DNA from: Dehalococcoidia bacterium
GTDB taxonomy: Bacteria > Chloroflexota > Dehalococcoidia > SHYB01
Length of the DNA: 39,826 nt
Direction: 5' to 3'
NCBI GenBank assembly: GCA_009693015.1
Contig: SHYB01000019.1
Span: forward strand, 1 to 39,826
Positions 1 through 7,751 of the stretch are shown here, one piece after another. A program made the translations under genes and the position numbers. Below the pieces are notes generated by a model. That model saw nothing but the letters and a program-made list of their open reading frames with translations, made no database searches and was not told the origin of the DNA. Within the stretch, counting starts at the first letter, position 1, and each line of letters begins with the position of its first letter.

Positions 1-345
1 GGTGGGACATTGCTCCGGCAGGGGATAGTATCATGGGTGTCACGCGGGAGACAACGGGAGGGGCTGTTGTTCCATGAGGCGGGTATTGCTCATGGAGGCA
101 TCTGGGGCTATAGCATGCGACGAACCATCCCCCCTAACCACCTTCCTTTCCTGGAAGGTGGTAACAAGGAGGGTTACAGGGGCACATCCCCTGTAACCCT
201 TGCCCCTTCGTGGGCCTCTGGGTAAACTCCGATGGGCTTCGCCCCTCTCTGGACATACCCCAGAAGGGGATGCTGCCCCTGCACCCCGGCAAGAGGAGAG
301 GAGCGGAGCTCATGCAACTCGGCGGCAAGGCGGCGAGCGCAAGTC
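1..345. other. Gene-free leader region with two perfect hairpins
   Basis: I see no supportable gene here. Two perfect inverted repeats stand out. At 137-162 a 10-bp stem encloses a 6-nt loop (ACCACCTTCC pairs with GGAAGGTGGT). At 171-199 a 12-bp stem encloses a 5-nt loop (GGGTTACAGGGG pairs with CCCCTGTAACCC). Neither is followed by a T-run on either strand, so they look like palindromic intergenic repeats rather than terminators. The stretch 230-300 is also rich in short complementary GGGG/CCCC blocks. Confidence 0.6.
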
Positions 346-1098
346 ATGAACCGCGCCAAGGCCATCATGCACACTGAGACGCTATCAAGGGAGCGGCTGC
401 GGCGATCGTCGGCGCGGTGGCATGACGCCACGAGCGGGGGGAAGACGTACGTGCTGCCGCCGGGGGAGCAGCCGCCGGCGCATCTGAACATGCCGCGGGA
501 GGTGCGGGAGTTGATCGCGGCGTCAGATACGGGGTGCGTGCTGCTGTGGAGCCTGGCAGAATCGCGGCTGGTGGTGCCGCCGTTTCCCGTGCGGCGGCGG
601 GAGGAGCTGGCGGGCTGGCATACCGGCCCGGTGCAGAGCCTGCTGGACAGGCCGCGGCGCACGGCGGTGTTTCTGCTGCGGTTAGGCGGGTATGCCATTG
701 GGGTGTTCGAAGGGGAAAAGCTGGTGCAGTCGAAGGTAGGCTCGCGGTTTGTGAAGGGACGGCACCGCAAAGGAGGGTCGTCGTCGGGACGGTTCGCGCG
801 GCGGCGGGAGAACCAGGCGCGGGAGCTGTTCGACGAGGCGTGCCAGGAGCTGCGGACGCAACTGGAGCCGGTGCAGAAGACGCTGGAGCATTTTGTGATG
901 GGCGGGGACCGGCACACGTTGCAGGCGTTCGAGAAGCGGTGTGCGTTTCTGTCCACGCTGCGCCGGATCAGGCAGAGGCGGGTGCTGGAGGTAGTGGAGC
1001 CGCGGCAGCGGGTGCTGGAGGATGCGGCGCGTTTGCTGTATTCCACGCGGGTGATCACGTTCACTCCGGAGACGCCGGGGTTCGGCAGCCCGCGGTAG
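346..1098 (+). CDS. Vms1/Ankzf1-like (VLRF1) peptidyl-tRNA release factor family protein
   Basis: A 250-residue protein of the bacterial VLRF1 family, distant relatives of eRF1, yeast Vms1 and human ANKZF1, which cleave peptidyl-tRNA on stalled ribosomes. Recognisable parts are an N-terminal segment with TYVLPPGE (34-41) and LVVPPFPV (75-82), a beta-rich core with VFLLRLGGYAIGVFEGEKLV (108-127), and the family's basic loop followed by FARRREN (150-156) and a helical tail. In Vms1 the catalytic Gln lies in this loop; here it reads KGGSSSGRF (142-150) with no Gln. The ATG at 346 was chosen because the conserved region begins soon after it; ATG 367 is an alternative and neither has a strong Shine-Dalgarno. 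Family assignment is firm, activity is uncertain. Confidence 0.75.
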   Translation: MNRAKAIMHTETLSRERLRRSSARWHDATSGGKTYVLPPGEQPPAHLNMPREVRELIAASDTGCVLLWSLAESRLVVPPFPVRRREELAGWHTGPVQSLLDRPRRTAVFLLRLGGYAIGVFEGEKLVQSKVGSRFVKGRHRKGGSSSGRFARRRENQARELFDEACQELRTQLEPVQKTLEHFVMGGDRHTLQAFEKRCAFLSTLRRIRQRRVLEVVEPRQRVLEDAARLLYSTRVITFTPETPGFGSPR

Positions 1099-1148
1099 GG
1101 AGTGCGGAGCGTGGGCAGGCGTGTACTCCGTGCGACATCTGCCCTCCG

Positions 1149-1157
1149 TGCTAAACT
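1149..1157 (+). promoter_or_regulatory. Extended -10 promoter (TGCTAAACT)
   Basis: An extended -10 element (TG-C-TAAACT) lies 30 nt before the ATG of the damaged kinase at 1188, giving a predicted leader of about 24 nt. There is no clear -35. The same TGC-TAnnnT layout precedes several other genes in the window. Confidence 0.4.
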
Positions 1158-1187
1158 GGCGGGCAGGACTGGTCCATCCCTTCAGAT

Positions 1188-1634
1188 ATGGCATCTTCTC
1201 CGCGTTCCCCAGGCAAGCGCTCCCCCAAAGCAGCCAGCGGTGGACAGGCTGGCCGGGCGGCGTTGCTGCACGCGCTGCGGCAGAAGATGGTGTCAACGCT
1301 TGACTTGCCCACGGTGCTGTAGACGGTGGTGGATGCGGCGTGCGACCTGACGGGTGCGCGGTATGGGGCGCTAGGAGTGTTCAGCAGCGACGGGAAGATC
1401 GAGCAGTTCATCACGCACGGCGTCACCGATGAGGAGCGGCGGCGGATCGGCGAATTGCCGCGAGGGAAGGGGCTGCTGGGGCTGGCGATCTGTAAGGGGA
1501 TTGTGGAGGTGCACGGCGGGCGCATCTGGGCGGAGTCCGCGGGGCTGGGCAAGGGAGCAGCGTTTCTCTTCACCCTGCCGGTTTCGCATGAGAGGCCGGC
1601 GACAGCGGCGGAGACGACGCAGCGGGCAGGGCAC
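1188..1634 (+). pseudogene. GAF sensor histidine kinase remnant (nonsense codon plus internal deletion)
   Basis: Reading from ATG 1188 gives 44 codons ending in DLPTVL, then a TAG at 1320-1322, then the same frame continues [20 protein letters not shown], the start of a typical GAF domain. The stop is most simply a CAG to TAG change. The GAF domain is intact only to PRGKGLLG (around 1485) and then jumps directly to [13 protein letters not shown]...FLFTLPV, the last ~35 residues of a histidine kinase HATPase domain. The rest of GAF, the whole dimerisation/phosphoacceptor domain and most of the ATPase (N, G1 and F boxes) are missing. The frame then runs without a stop into the response regulator. 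A GTG at 1326 could restart translation after the stop. Kinase activity is not possible from what remains. Confidence 0.75.
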
Positions 1635-2348
1635 ATGGGCAGGGTGCATCGTCCCGGGGAGCATACGCGGATACTAGCGCTGGATGACGAGATGGAGGTG
1701 CTGTGGTATTTGCAGCGGATGCTGGAGCAGGAGGGGTTCAAGGCGACGGTGACACGGCAGCCGGCGGAGTTTCTCAAGCTGGCGGAGTCGGAATCGCCGG
1801 ACTTGGTGCTGATGGATATGGTGCTGCCGGGAGCGAACGGCCTGGAACTGGTGAAGCGGCTGCGGGAGTTTTCCGGGGTGCCGGTGATCTTCCTCACGGC
1901 GCGGGACGATAGCGAGAGCGCGGTACAGGCGCTGCGGGCGGGGGCGGACGATTATGTGACGAAGCCTTTTTCCGGCCAGGAGCTGGTGGCGCGCATTCAG
2001 GCGGCGCTGCGGCGGCGGTTGCTGCCGGATATGCTGGAGGTGCGGCCGGCGTTCGCGCTGCATGAGCTGGAGATCAATTTCACGGAGCGTCGCGTGACGG
2101 TGGCGGGAGAGCCGGTGATGCTTTCCGCCACAGAGTACAAGCTGCTGTATGAGCTGGCGACGCATGCGGGACGGGTGCTGACGCGTGAGCAGATACTGCA
2201 CCAGGTGTGGGGGCCGGAGTATTCAGGGGAGGCGGAGCTGGTGAGATCGTTCATCCGCAATCTGCGCAAGAAGATCGGCGACGATGCGCGGCAGCCGCGG
2301 TACATTTTCACCGAGCCGCAGGTGGGGTACCGGATGGAGAAGGGGTAG
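1635..2348 (+). CDS. OmpR/PhoB-type response regulator, fused in frame to the kinase remnant
   Basis: From the internal ATG at 1635 this encodes a complete 237-residue two-component regulator. The receiver domain has the acidic pair (LALDDE), phosphoacceptor Asp61 ([10 protein letters not shown]), Thr88 (FLTAR) and Lys110 (VTKPF). A winged-helix DNA-binding domain follows, with [20 protein letters not shown] and the recognition-helix segment [13 protein letters not shown], ending with VGYRME. There is no stop between the kinase remnant and this domain, so a fusion starting at GTG 1326 (340 residues) is also possible. All phosphorylation residues are kept, so it may be driven by another kinase. 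Confidence 0.85.
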   Translation: MGRVHRPGEHTRILALDDEMEVLWYLQRMLEQEGFKATVTRQPAEFLKLAESESPDLVLMDMVLPGANGLELVKRLREFSGVPVIFLTARDDSESAVQALRAGADDYVTKPFSGQELVARIQAALRRRLLPDMLEVRPAFALHELEINFTERRVTVAGEPVMLSATEYKLLYELATHAGRVLTREQILHQVWGPEYSGEAELVRSFIRNLRKKIGDDARQPRYIFTEPQVGYRMEKG

Positions 2349-2557
2349 GCCGCTGCGGGGGGTGCGCTTTCACGGGTCCTTCACGCCGCAAGCCCGCTTT
2401 GCCATGTATCGGGCATACCGGCTTCCTATTCTTGGCCTGGAACCAAGTGCAGGCCTCAGGCGCGGCCCGGCTCAGGGATGCAGCGAGGCAAGGAAGGAAA
2501 GCGATGGGAACGGCTGTAGGGGGAAAGGGCGGCGCCGGCAGGAAGGGGGACAAACCT

Positions 2558-2755
2558 ATGTTGTACCTAAAGAAGTGCCCGAAATGCATGGGCGATGTGT
2601 ACGAGAGCCGGGATATTTACCAGACGTTCTTGACGTGCGCGCAGTGCGGGTTTTACCTGACTCCGGAGCAGGAGGCGCATCTGCGCCGGTACGGGACGGT
2701 GGAGACGAAGACGGCGGGGGTGAAACGCGCGGGGGCGCAGAGGACGGGGTCGTAA
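2558..2755 (+). CDS. Small zinc-ribbon protein of unknown function
   Basis: A 65-residue protein with two Cys pairs, CPKC (near residue 8) and CAQCG (near residue 28), spaced like a one-site zinc ribbon, followed by a charged, probably disordered tail. The ATG at 2558 was chosen for its Shine-Dalgarno GGAAGGGGGA at 2541-2550. An in-frame ATG at 2504 also has an SD (AGGAAGG) and would add 18 residues of low complexity. I do not recognise a specific function; such proteins are often nucleic-acid or protein-interaction modules. It ends at a strong terminator. Confidence 0.55.
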   Translation: MLYLKKCPKCMGDVYESRDIYQTFLTCAQCGFYLTPEQEAHLRRYGTVETKTAGVKRAGAQRTGS

Positions 2756-3067
2756 CTGAAGGGTCAGGCGATGCGACGGCGGGTGACGGCGGGCTTCACC
2801 CGCCGTCACTTTTTGTGTGGCGGGGAGGGCGCAGGCGAGGGAGACCCCCATATCAATCTTCCCCCGGGGACGGGGGCAGAGGCAGGAGTACGGCGCCCCA
2901 CCGCCAGATTGGCGCGCTGTTTTCTCCGGTGGGGGCGCATGACCGGCAGGCTCACGGATCAGGGGGTGGCGGGTAGGGGAAGGGGGAGGGGAGAGGGCCG
3001 GCGGTGAGCTTGTAGGTGTGGCTCTTCACGTCTGTCTCACCTCACAGTGGCGTTGGCGGAAGCAGTG
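2756..3067. repeat. Intergenic repeat patch between convergent genes
   Basis: Besides the terminator, this gene-free stretch holds two elements found again elsewhere. At 2846-2891 is a CTTCCCCCG...CGGGGG palindrome, also present at 25568-25617. At 2935-2955 is one copy of the dispersed element with core GACCGGCAGGC, followed by a purine-rich tract. No coding sequence is supported. Confidence 0.6.
2783..2814 (+). terminator. Rho-independent terminator
   Basis: A perfect 11-bp GC-rich stem (GTGACGGCGGG with CCCGCCGTCAC) with a 5-nt loop is followed directly by TTTTT at 2810-2814. It closes the zinc-ribbon gene transcript. Confidence 0.85.
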
Positions 3068-3943
3068 CTAACGATGGAGAAACACGGGGCGGTTGGAGGC
3101 GCGGAGGACTCTATCGGCGACGCTGCCGAGGACCCAGCGGCCGATGCCGGAACGACCATGGGTGGTCATGACGACGAGGCTGCCGGGGAGGCCTTCGGCG
3201 ATGTCAATGATTTCGGAAGGGGCGTAGCCGAGGTTGACCTTGGAAGAGACACGCAGGCCTTTCTTGGTGAGAGCCTGGACCTTCTCGTCAATGTATTGCT
3301 TGGCGGCGTCGAGAGAGTACTCCCGCAAGCGCGGATCGGCGGCGTAGGGCTCCATGGCGCCGGCGGCGACGGTGGCGGTGGGGACGACGCGGACGAGGGT
3401 GATGGAAAGGGAGAGGCTCTTGGCGAGGGCCTCGGCCTGGAGGAGGGCGCGCTCGCCAAGCTCGGAGCCGTCGAGAGGAATGACGAGGCTGCGGAAAGTC
3501 TCTTCCTTGATGCGCCCGTCCTGGGGAGGACGGACGAGGAGCATGGGGAGGCTGGTGGTATGAAGCACGCGGTCAGTGGTGCTGCCGTAGACCCAGCGGC
3601 CCAGGCCGGAGCGGCCGTGGGTGGCCATGGCGATGAGGCCGCAGCCTTTGCTTTCGGCGTACTTGACGATTTCCGCGGCAGGCTTGCCTTTGGCGGCGGC
3701 GCTGTCCGCACCGATGCCGCCACGGCTGATCTCTTGCACCATGCTCTTGAGGTACGCGCCGGTGTCCATCTCTTGCCCGGATGGCGTGCGGACGACCTTC
3801 CCCGCAGGCGCTCCGTCTTCACCGGCGACATGAAAGGCGGTGACCGTGACCCCGAATCCTTTGGCCAATTGCCGCACAAAGGGGATCACGCCTTCGCTAA
3901 TCTCGGAGCCATCGAGCGAGAGAAGAATGGGACCCTTGAGCAT
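3068..3943 (-). CDS. Universal stress protein, tandem UspA domains
   Basis: A 291-residue protein with two consecutive universal stress protein domains. Each ends with the nucleotide-binding loop: MATHGRSGLGRWVYGSTTDR in the first and MTTHGRSGIGRWVLGSVADR in the second, matching the G-2X-G-9X-G(S/T) ATP-binding signature, so both look ATP-binding. The ATG at 3943 was chosen because AGGAGGAC lies 7 nt upstream; an earlier in-frame ATG at 3979 lacks an SD. Tandem USPs of this size are common in stress and dormancy responses. It stands alone between convergent and divergent neighbours. A possible -10 (TACTAT) lies at 3993-3998. Confidence 0.92.
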   Translation of the reverse strand: MLKGPILLSLDGSEISEGVIPFVRQLAKGFGVTVTAFHVAGEDGAPAGKVVRTPSGQEMDTGAYLKSMVQEISRGGIGADSAAAKGKPAAEIVKYAESKGCGLIAMATHGRSGLGRWVYGSTTDRVLHTTSLPMLLVRPPQDGRIKEETFRSLVIPLDGSELGERALLQAEALAKSLSLSITLVRVVPTATVAAGAMEPYAADPRLREYSLDAAKQYIDEKVQALTKKGLRVSSKVNLGYAPSEIIDIAEGLPGSLVVMTTHGRSGIGRWVLGSVADRVLRASNRPVFLHR

Positions 3944-4298
3944 GCCTGTCCTCCTGGCGTCTGGGGGCTGCTGCCGCATACCGCGGGCACCTATAGTAGG
4001 GCATCACGGTAGGAAGCGTCTAGGAAGCGCGCCACACATAGGTCATGCCGCCATGGTGCGGCGGCGGCGTGCCGCGGACGTGTTGCGGGGCGGCGCCATC
4101 GTGAAGCGTGCGGCAGCGACGCCCTGCGGGCGGCCAGGCGCTACTCCTATGCTACAATGAGGCCGCCCCTGGCGGGCAATCGGCAGCGGGCAAAAGCATT
4201 TCGCTTGGGTGAACATGGGGCACTTGGGGCAATTCACTCAGGGCGGCCATTTCATTTCGGGCATTCCAGCAGGGCACGCTAGGGGCGGACGGCAACAC
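3944..4298. promoter_or_regulatory. Divergent promoter region of the USP gene and metG
   Basis: No gene is supported in this 355-bp gap. On the plus strand an extended -10 (TGCTACAAT, 4150-4158) predicts a metG leader of about 134 nt. On the minus strand TACTAT at 3993-3998 could serve the stress protein. I looked for a T-box (AGGGTGGNACC-type motif) or SAM riboswitch core in the metG leader and did not see one. Confidence 0.4.
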
Positions 4299-5972
4299 AT
4301 GGCAGACCGTATCTTTGTGGCCGCCGCTTGGCCGTACGCCAATAGCTCCTTGCACCTGGGACACATCGCGGGATGTTATCTGCCCGCGGATATCTTCGCC
4401 AGGTACCACCGCATGCGGGGCAATCAGGTGCTGATGGTGTCGGGGTCGGACCAGCACGGCACGCCGATCACGGTGCGGGCGGAGGAGGAGGGGGTACCGC
4501 CGCAGACGATCGTGGAGCGGTACCACGGACAATCGCTGGAGACGTGGCGGCGGCTGGGGATTACGTTCGATCTGTACACGACGACGGGGACGGAGAACCA
4601 TCGCCAGACGGTGCACGAGATCTTCCTGCGCTTGTACGAGCAGGGGCTGATCTACAAGAAGACGGCGGCGCTGCCCTACTCCACGAAGGCGCAACGGTTT
4701 TTGCCGGACCGCTACGTGGAGGGGACGTGCCCGTTCTGCGGCTATTCGGCGGCGCGGGGCGATCAGTGCGATCAGTGCGGCAAGCAGCTGGACCCCAAGG
4801 ACCTGATCAACATCAAGAGCAAGTTGCACGGGGATACGCCGGAGTTTCGCGAGACGGAGCATTTTTTCCTCAAGCTGTCTGCGTTCGAGCAGGAGCTGGC
4901 GGCATGGATCGGGGAGAAGGCGCACTGGCGGCCCAACGTGCGGAACTTCGTGGCGCAGTACTTGAAGGACGGGCTCATTGACCGGGCGATCACACGCGAC
5001 CTGGACTGGGGGGTGACGATTCCGCTGCCGGGGTATGAGAGCAAGCGCATCTACGTGTGGTTCGAGGCGGTGATCGGCTATCTGTCGGCGTCGAAGGAAT
5101 GGGCGCAGCGGCAGGGACAGCCGGAGGCGTGGCGGGAGTTCTGGCAGGGGGATGTTCGGTCGTATTACTTCCTGGGGAAGGATAATATCCCGTTCCACGC
5201 CATTATCTGGCCGGCGATTCTACGGGGGTACGACCGGACGCTGGCGCAGCCGTACGATATACCGGCAAACGAGTATTTGAACCTGGAAGGGCTAAAGTTT
5301 TCCAAGAGCCGCAACTGGGCGGTGTATGTGCACGATTTCCTGGACCGCTTCGAGGCGGACCCGCTGCGGTACACGCTGTCTATCAACATGCCGGAGACGG
5401 CGGATACGGATTTTTCATGGAAGGAGTTTCTGCGGCGCAACAACGATGAGCTGGTGGCGACGTACGGAAACCTGGTGAACCGGGTGTTGAGCTTTACGTA
5501 CCGCACCTTCGAGGGGAAGGTCCCTGAGCATACGCCGGAGGATCGCCTGGGAGAGAGCAGCCGGGGGCTGCTACGCCAGGCGGAGGCGACGCTGGAGGAG
5601 ACGGCGCGCTGCCTGGAGGCGTGCCGGTTCAAGGAGGGGATCAAGGCGGCGATGAACCTGGCGCGGGAGGCGAACCGTTACCTGGAGGAGCAGCAGCCGT
5701 GGAAGACGGTGAAGACGGACCGGCAGGCGGCGGCGGATGCGCTGTGGACAGGGTCGTGTGTGGTGGCGGCGCTGAAGACGGCGCTGTACCCGTATATGCC
5801 TGTGAGCTCGCAGAAGGTGCATGAGTATCTGGGCCAGGCGGGACGGGTGGAGGAGCAGGGGTGGGCACTGGCGCGTCCGGTGGCGGGACGGGCGCTGCGA
5901 CAGCCTGCGCCGCTGTTCGCCAAGCTGGACGAGGCGGCGGTGACGGCGGAAATGACGGGCGCGCAGGCATGA
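4299..5972 (+). CDS. metG: Methionyl-tRNA synthetase
   Basis: Class I aminoacyl-tRNA synthetase charging tRNA-Met, including initiator tRNA (EC 6.1.1.10). The 557-residue product has the HIGH signature as HLGH (19-22), a knob-domain zinc ribbon with C144, C147, C157 and C160 (CPFC...CDQC), the methionine-pocket region WFEAVIGYLSA, and the KMSKS loop as KFSKS (333-337). A helical anticodon-binding domain follows. There is no C-terminal tRNA-binding (Trbp111-like) domain. The start at 4299 matches the family N-terminus (MADRIFVAAAWPYAN); upstream in-frame ATGs at 4209 and 4215 would add about 30 unrelated residues. The SD before 4299 is weak. Confidence 0.95.
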   Translation: MADRIFVAAAWPYANSSLHLGHIAGCYLPADIFARYHRMRGNQVLMVSGSDQHGTPITVRAEEEGVPPQTIVERYHGQSLETWRRLGITFDLYTTTGTENHRQTVHEIFLRLYEQGLIYKKTAALPYSTKAQRFLPDRYVEGTCPFCGYSAARGDQCDQCGKQLDPKDLINIKSKLHGDTPEFRETEHFFLKLSAFEQELAAWIGEKAHWRPNVRNFVAQYLKDGLIDRAITRDLDWGVTIPLPGYESKRIYVWFEAVIGYLSASKEWAQRQGQPEAWREFWQGDVRSYYFLGKDNIPFHAIIWPAILRGYDRTLAQPYDIPANEYLNLEGLKFSKSRNWAVYVHDFLDRFEADPLRYTLSINMPETADTDFSWKEFLRRNNDELVATYGNLVNRVLSFTYRTFEGKVPEHTPEDRLGESSRGLLRQAEATLEETARCLEACRFKEGIKAAMNLAREANRYLEEQQPWKTVKTDRQAAADALWTGSCVVAALKTALYPYMPVSSQKVHEYLGQAGRVEEQGWALARPVAGRALRQPAPLFAKLDEAAVTAEMTGAQA

Positions 5973-6065
5973 GCTTTTTACCGGGCCACGGGGCGTCAGC
6001 ATAGTATCGAGGCCAGGCTGCGTTGCCATGTCGCAGGGGCCAAGCGGCGCAGCAGAGGAGAAGGC

Positions 6066-7055
6066 ATGAGCAAGGGACGGCCGCCATCGGAGCGCATGAC
6101 GTTGTTCGACCCGGTGCGGGAGGATTTATTGCGGGTGCAAGAGACTCTGCGGCGCTCCAGCGTGGTGGAGCAGTTCCCCATGCTGGCGAACATGCTGGAT
6201 CATGTTCTGGACTTTGGCGGGAAGCACATGCGGCCAGGGATCACGCTCTTGTGCTCGAAGTTCGCGCCGTGCGATGCGGGGCCGCCGGTGCTGATGGCGA
6301 CGGCGGTGGAGCTGCTGCACATCGCCACGCTGGTGCACGACGACACGATTGACAAGGCGAATATGCGCCGGGGGCGGCCCACGGTGAGCACGCTGTGGGG
6401 CAAGGATGTGGCGGTGCTGCTGGGCGACTATGTATTCGCGAAATCGGCGACGTATGTGTGCGATACGGGGGATGTGCGGGTGATCCGCCGCTTCGCGGAG
6501 ACGATCATGGCGCTGTCATCAGGCGAATTGCAGGAGTACCTTTCCACGTTCGATGCGTCGCAGACGCTGGAGCAGTATTACCGGCGTATTGACGATAAGA
6601 CGGCTTCGCTGTTTACGATCGCGTCGGAGTCGGGGGGGATGCTGGCGGGGTTGCCAGAGGGGCCGGTGGATGCGCTGCGACGCTACGGGCACAACCTGGG
6701 GATGGCGTACCAGGTGGTGGACGATCTGCTGGACTTTGAGGGGGATGAGGAGGTGGTGGGGAAGCCGGTGGGGAGCGATCTGAGGCAAGGGGTGATGACG
6801 CTGCCGGCGATCCTCTTCCGCGATCGCTATGCGGAGGACAGGTCGCTGGCGGAGGCGATGGAGGCGAAGGGGGAGGCGGCGGCGGTGGGGGGGGCGGTGG
6901 CGAAGATACGGCAGTCGCCGGTGCTGGCGGAGGCGCGGCGGACGGCGGAGGGGTTCGCGGCGAAGGCGCAGGCGGCGCTTCGGGAGATGCCGGAGAGCGA
7001 GTCGCGGCGGTCGCTGGGGGCGCTGACGGAGTATGTGCTGGCGCGGAAGCGGTAG
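6066..7055 (+). CDS. Polyprenyl (trans-isoprenyl) diphosphate synthase
   Basis: A 329-residue member of the trans-prenyltransferase family, adding isopentenyl diphosphate units to an allylic primer; the product is probably the long quinone side chain. The first Asp-rich motif is DDTID (92-96) and the second is DDLLDFEGD (219-227). GGKHMRPG (51-58) and the DKTASLF segment (177-183) bind substrate. The residues just before the first motif (HIATLVH) are mostly small, which in this family goes with longer chains, but length cannot be fixed from sequence. Start ATG 6066 follows GAGGAGAA. It lies 93 nt behind metG and is probably co-transcribed with it. Confidence 0.9.
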   Translation: MSKGRPPSERMTLFDPVREDLLRVQETLRRSSVVEQFPMLANMLDHVLDFGGKHMRPGITLLCSKFAPCDAGPPVLMATAVELLHIATLVHDDTIDKANMRRGRPTVSTLWGKDVAVLLGDYVFAKSATYVCDTGDVRVIRRFAETIMALSSGELQEYLSTFDASQTLEQYYRRIDDKTASLFTIASESGGMLAGLPEGPVDALRRYGHNLGMAYQVVDDLLDFEGDEEVVGKPVGSDLRQGVMTLPAILFRDRYAEDRSLAEAMEAKGEAAAVGGAVAKIRQSPVLAEARRTAEGFAAKAQAALREMPESESRRSLGALTEYVLARKR

Positions 7056-7310
7056 GGGCGGGGGCGCGCGGGCGCCGCGGCAGCGCCCTGCCGGATTGCT
7101 TCGTTCACGGAACCTAGCCGAGCGAATTGGCTCACGTGTCGAATCGTTTCGTAGCGCGAAGCCCGGGGATTCCAGGTTGAACCTCAGCGCCAAGGCGGTG
7201 GTTTCACGGGGTTGCATCCGCCTTCCCCTTGCGGGTCTGGCCCCTAAGGGGTATCTTCCACTTGATTGAATACTTACTGATTGCCGCAATCCTGGAACTA
7301 GGAGACAGCA

Positions 7311-7616
7311 ATGATTATTGTTCGTTTCAAGGCAAAGTGCCGGCCCGACAAGATCCTGGAAGCAATTTCCGCCTTTGAGGGGGGTGTCGCCCCAAGCCGG
7401 CGCGTTAAAGGCGTCATCCATTTTGACATCGCGAGGGACCTGACGGACCCGGATGCGATCGTTGCAACCGAGGTGTTCGAGGACAAGGGGGCGCTCGCGC
7501 GCCAGGAAGTGCTTCCCAGCGTCCAGCAGATCATCGGCAAGCTCCCCGGATGGCTGGCTGCTCCGCCCGAGGCGACGATCTACCACATCTCGTCATCCGA
7601 GCCGTGGGGGAGTTGA
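7311..7616 (+). CDS. Antibiotic biosynthesis monooxygenase (ABM/YgiN-like) domain protein
   Basis: A 101-residue single-domain protein with the dimeric alpha/beta ferredoxin-like fold of the ABM family. It begins with the typical strand [10 protein letters not shown], has [25 protein letters not shown] in the middle, where E and W/F residues normally line the barrel, and ends with TIYHIS. Relatives act as quinol or small-aromatic monooxygenases or heme-degrading enzymes. No substrate can be assigned. The start follows AGGAGA at 7300-7305. It is a solitary gene flanked by repeat-rich gaps. Confidence 0.75.
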   Translation: MIIVRFKAKCRPDKILEAISAFEGGVAPSRRVKGVIHFDIARDLTDPDAIVATEVFEDKGALARQEVLPSVQQIIGKLPGWLAAPPEATIYHISSSEPWGS

Positions 7617-7751
7617 CCGCGGCGCCGAAGGCGGACTCGCCCACGGAGCAACGGGGATTACGGCATACGCGGGAGGGAGGGAGCGAAGCACACCGCCCAG
7701 CCGGATTGCCACAGGCGCGGACGCCCTCGCAACGACAGTGCGAGGGTGGGC
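7617..7751. repeat. Dispersed intergenic repeat (copy 1)
   Basis: The segment 7705-7745 (ATTGCCACAGGCGCGGACG and onward to AACGACAG) recurs with few changes at 25634-25674. It lies between the convergent ABM and amidohydrolase genes and ends in a CTCGCA...TGCGAG palindrome (7726-7743). Confidence 0.55.

Noticed and set aside
4043-4237. Small minus-strand frame beginning MNCPKCPMFTQAKCFC (zinc-finger-like)
   Set aside because: It lies under the metG promoter region, has no SD, and becomes low-complexity after 20 residues; the Cys pattern is probably chance.
4159-4298. T-box or SAM riboswitch in the long predicted metG leader
   Set aside because: No T-box sequence or SAM-binding core is visible, and no terminator/antiterminator pair.
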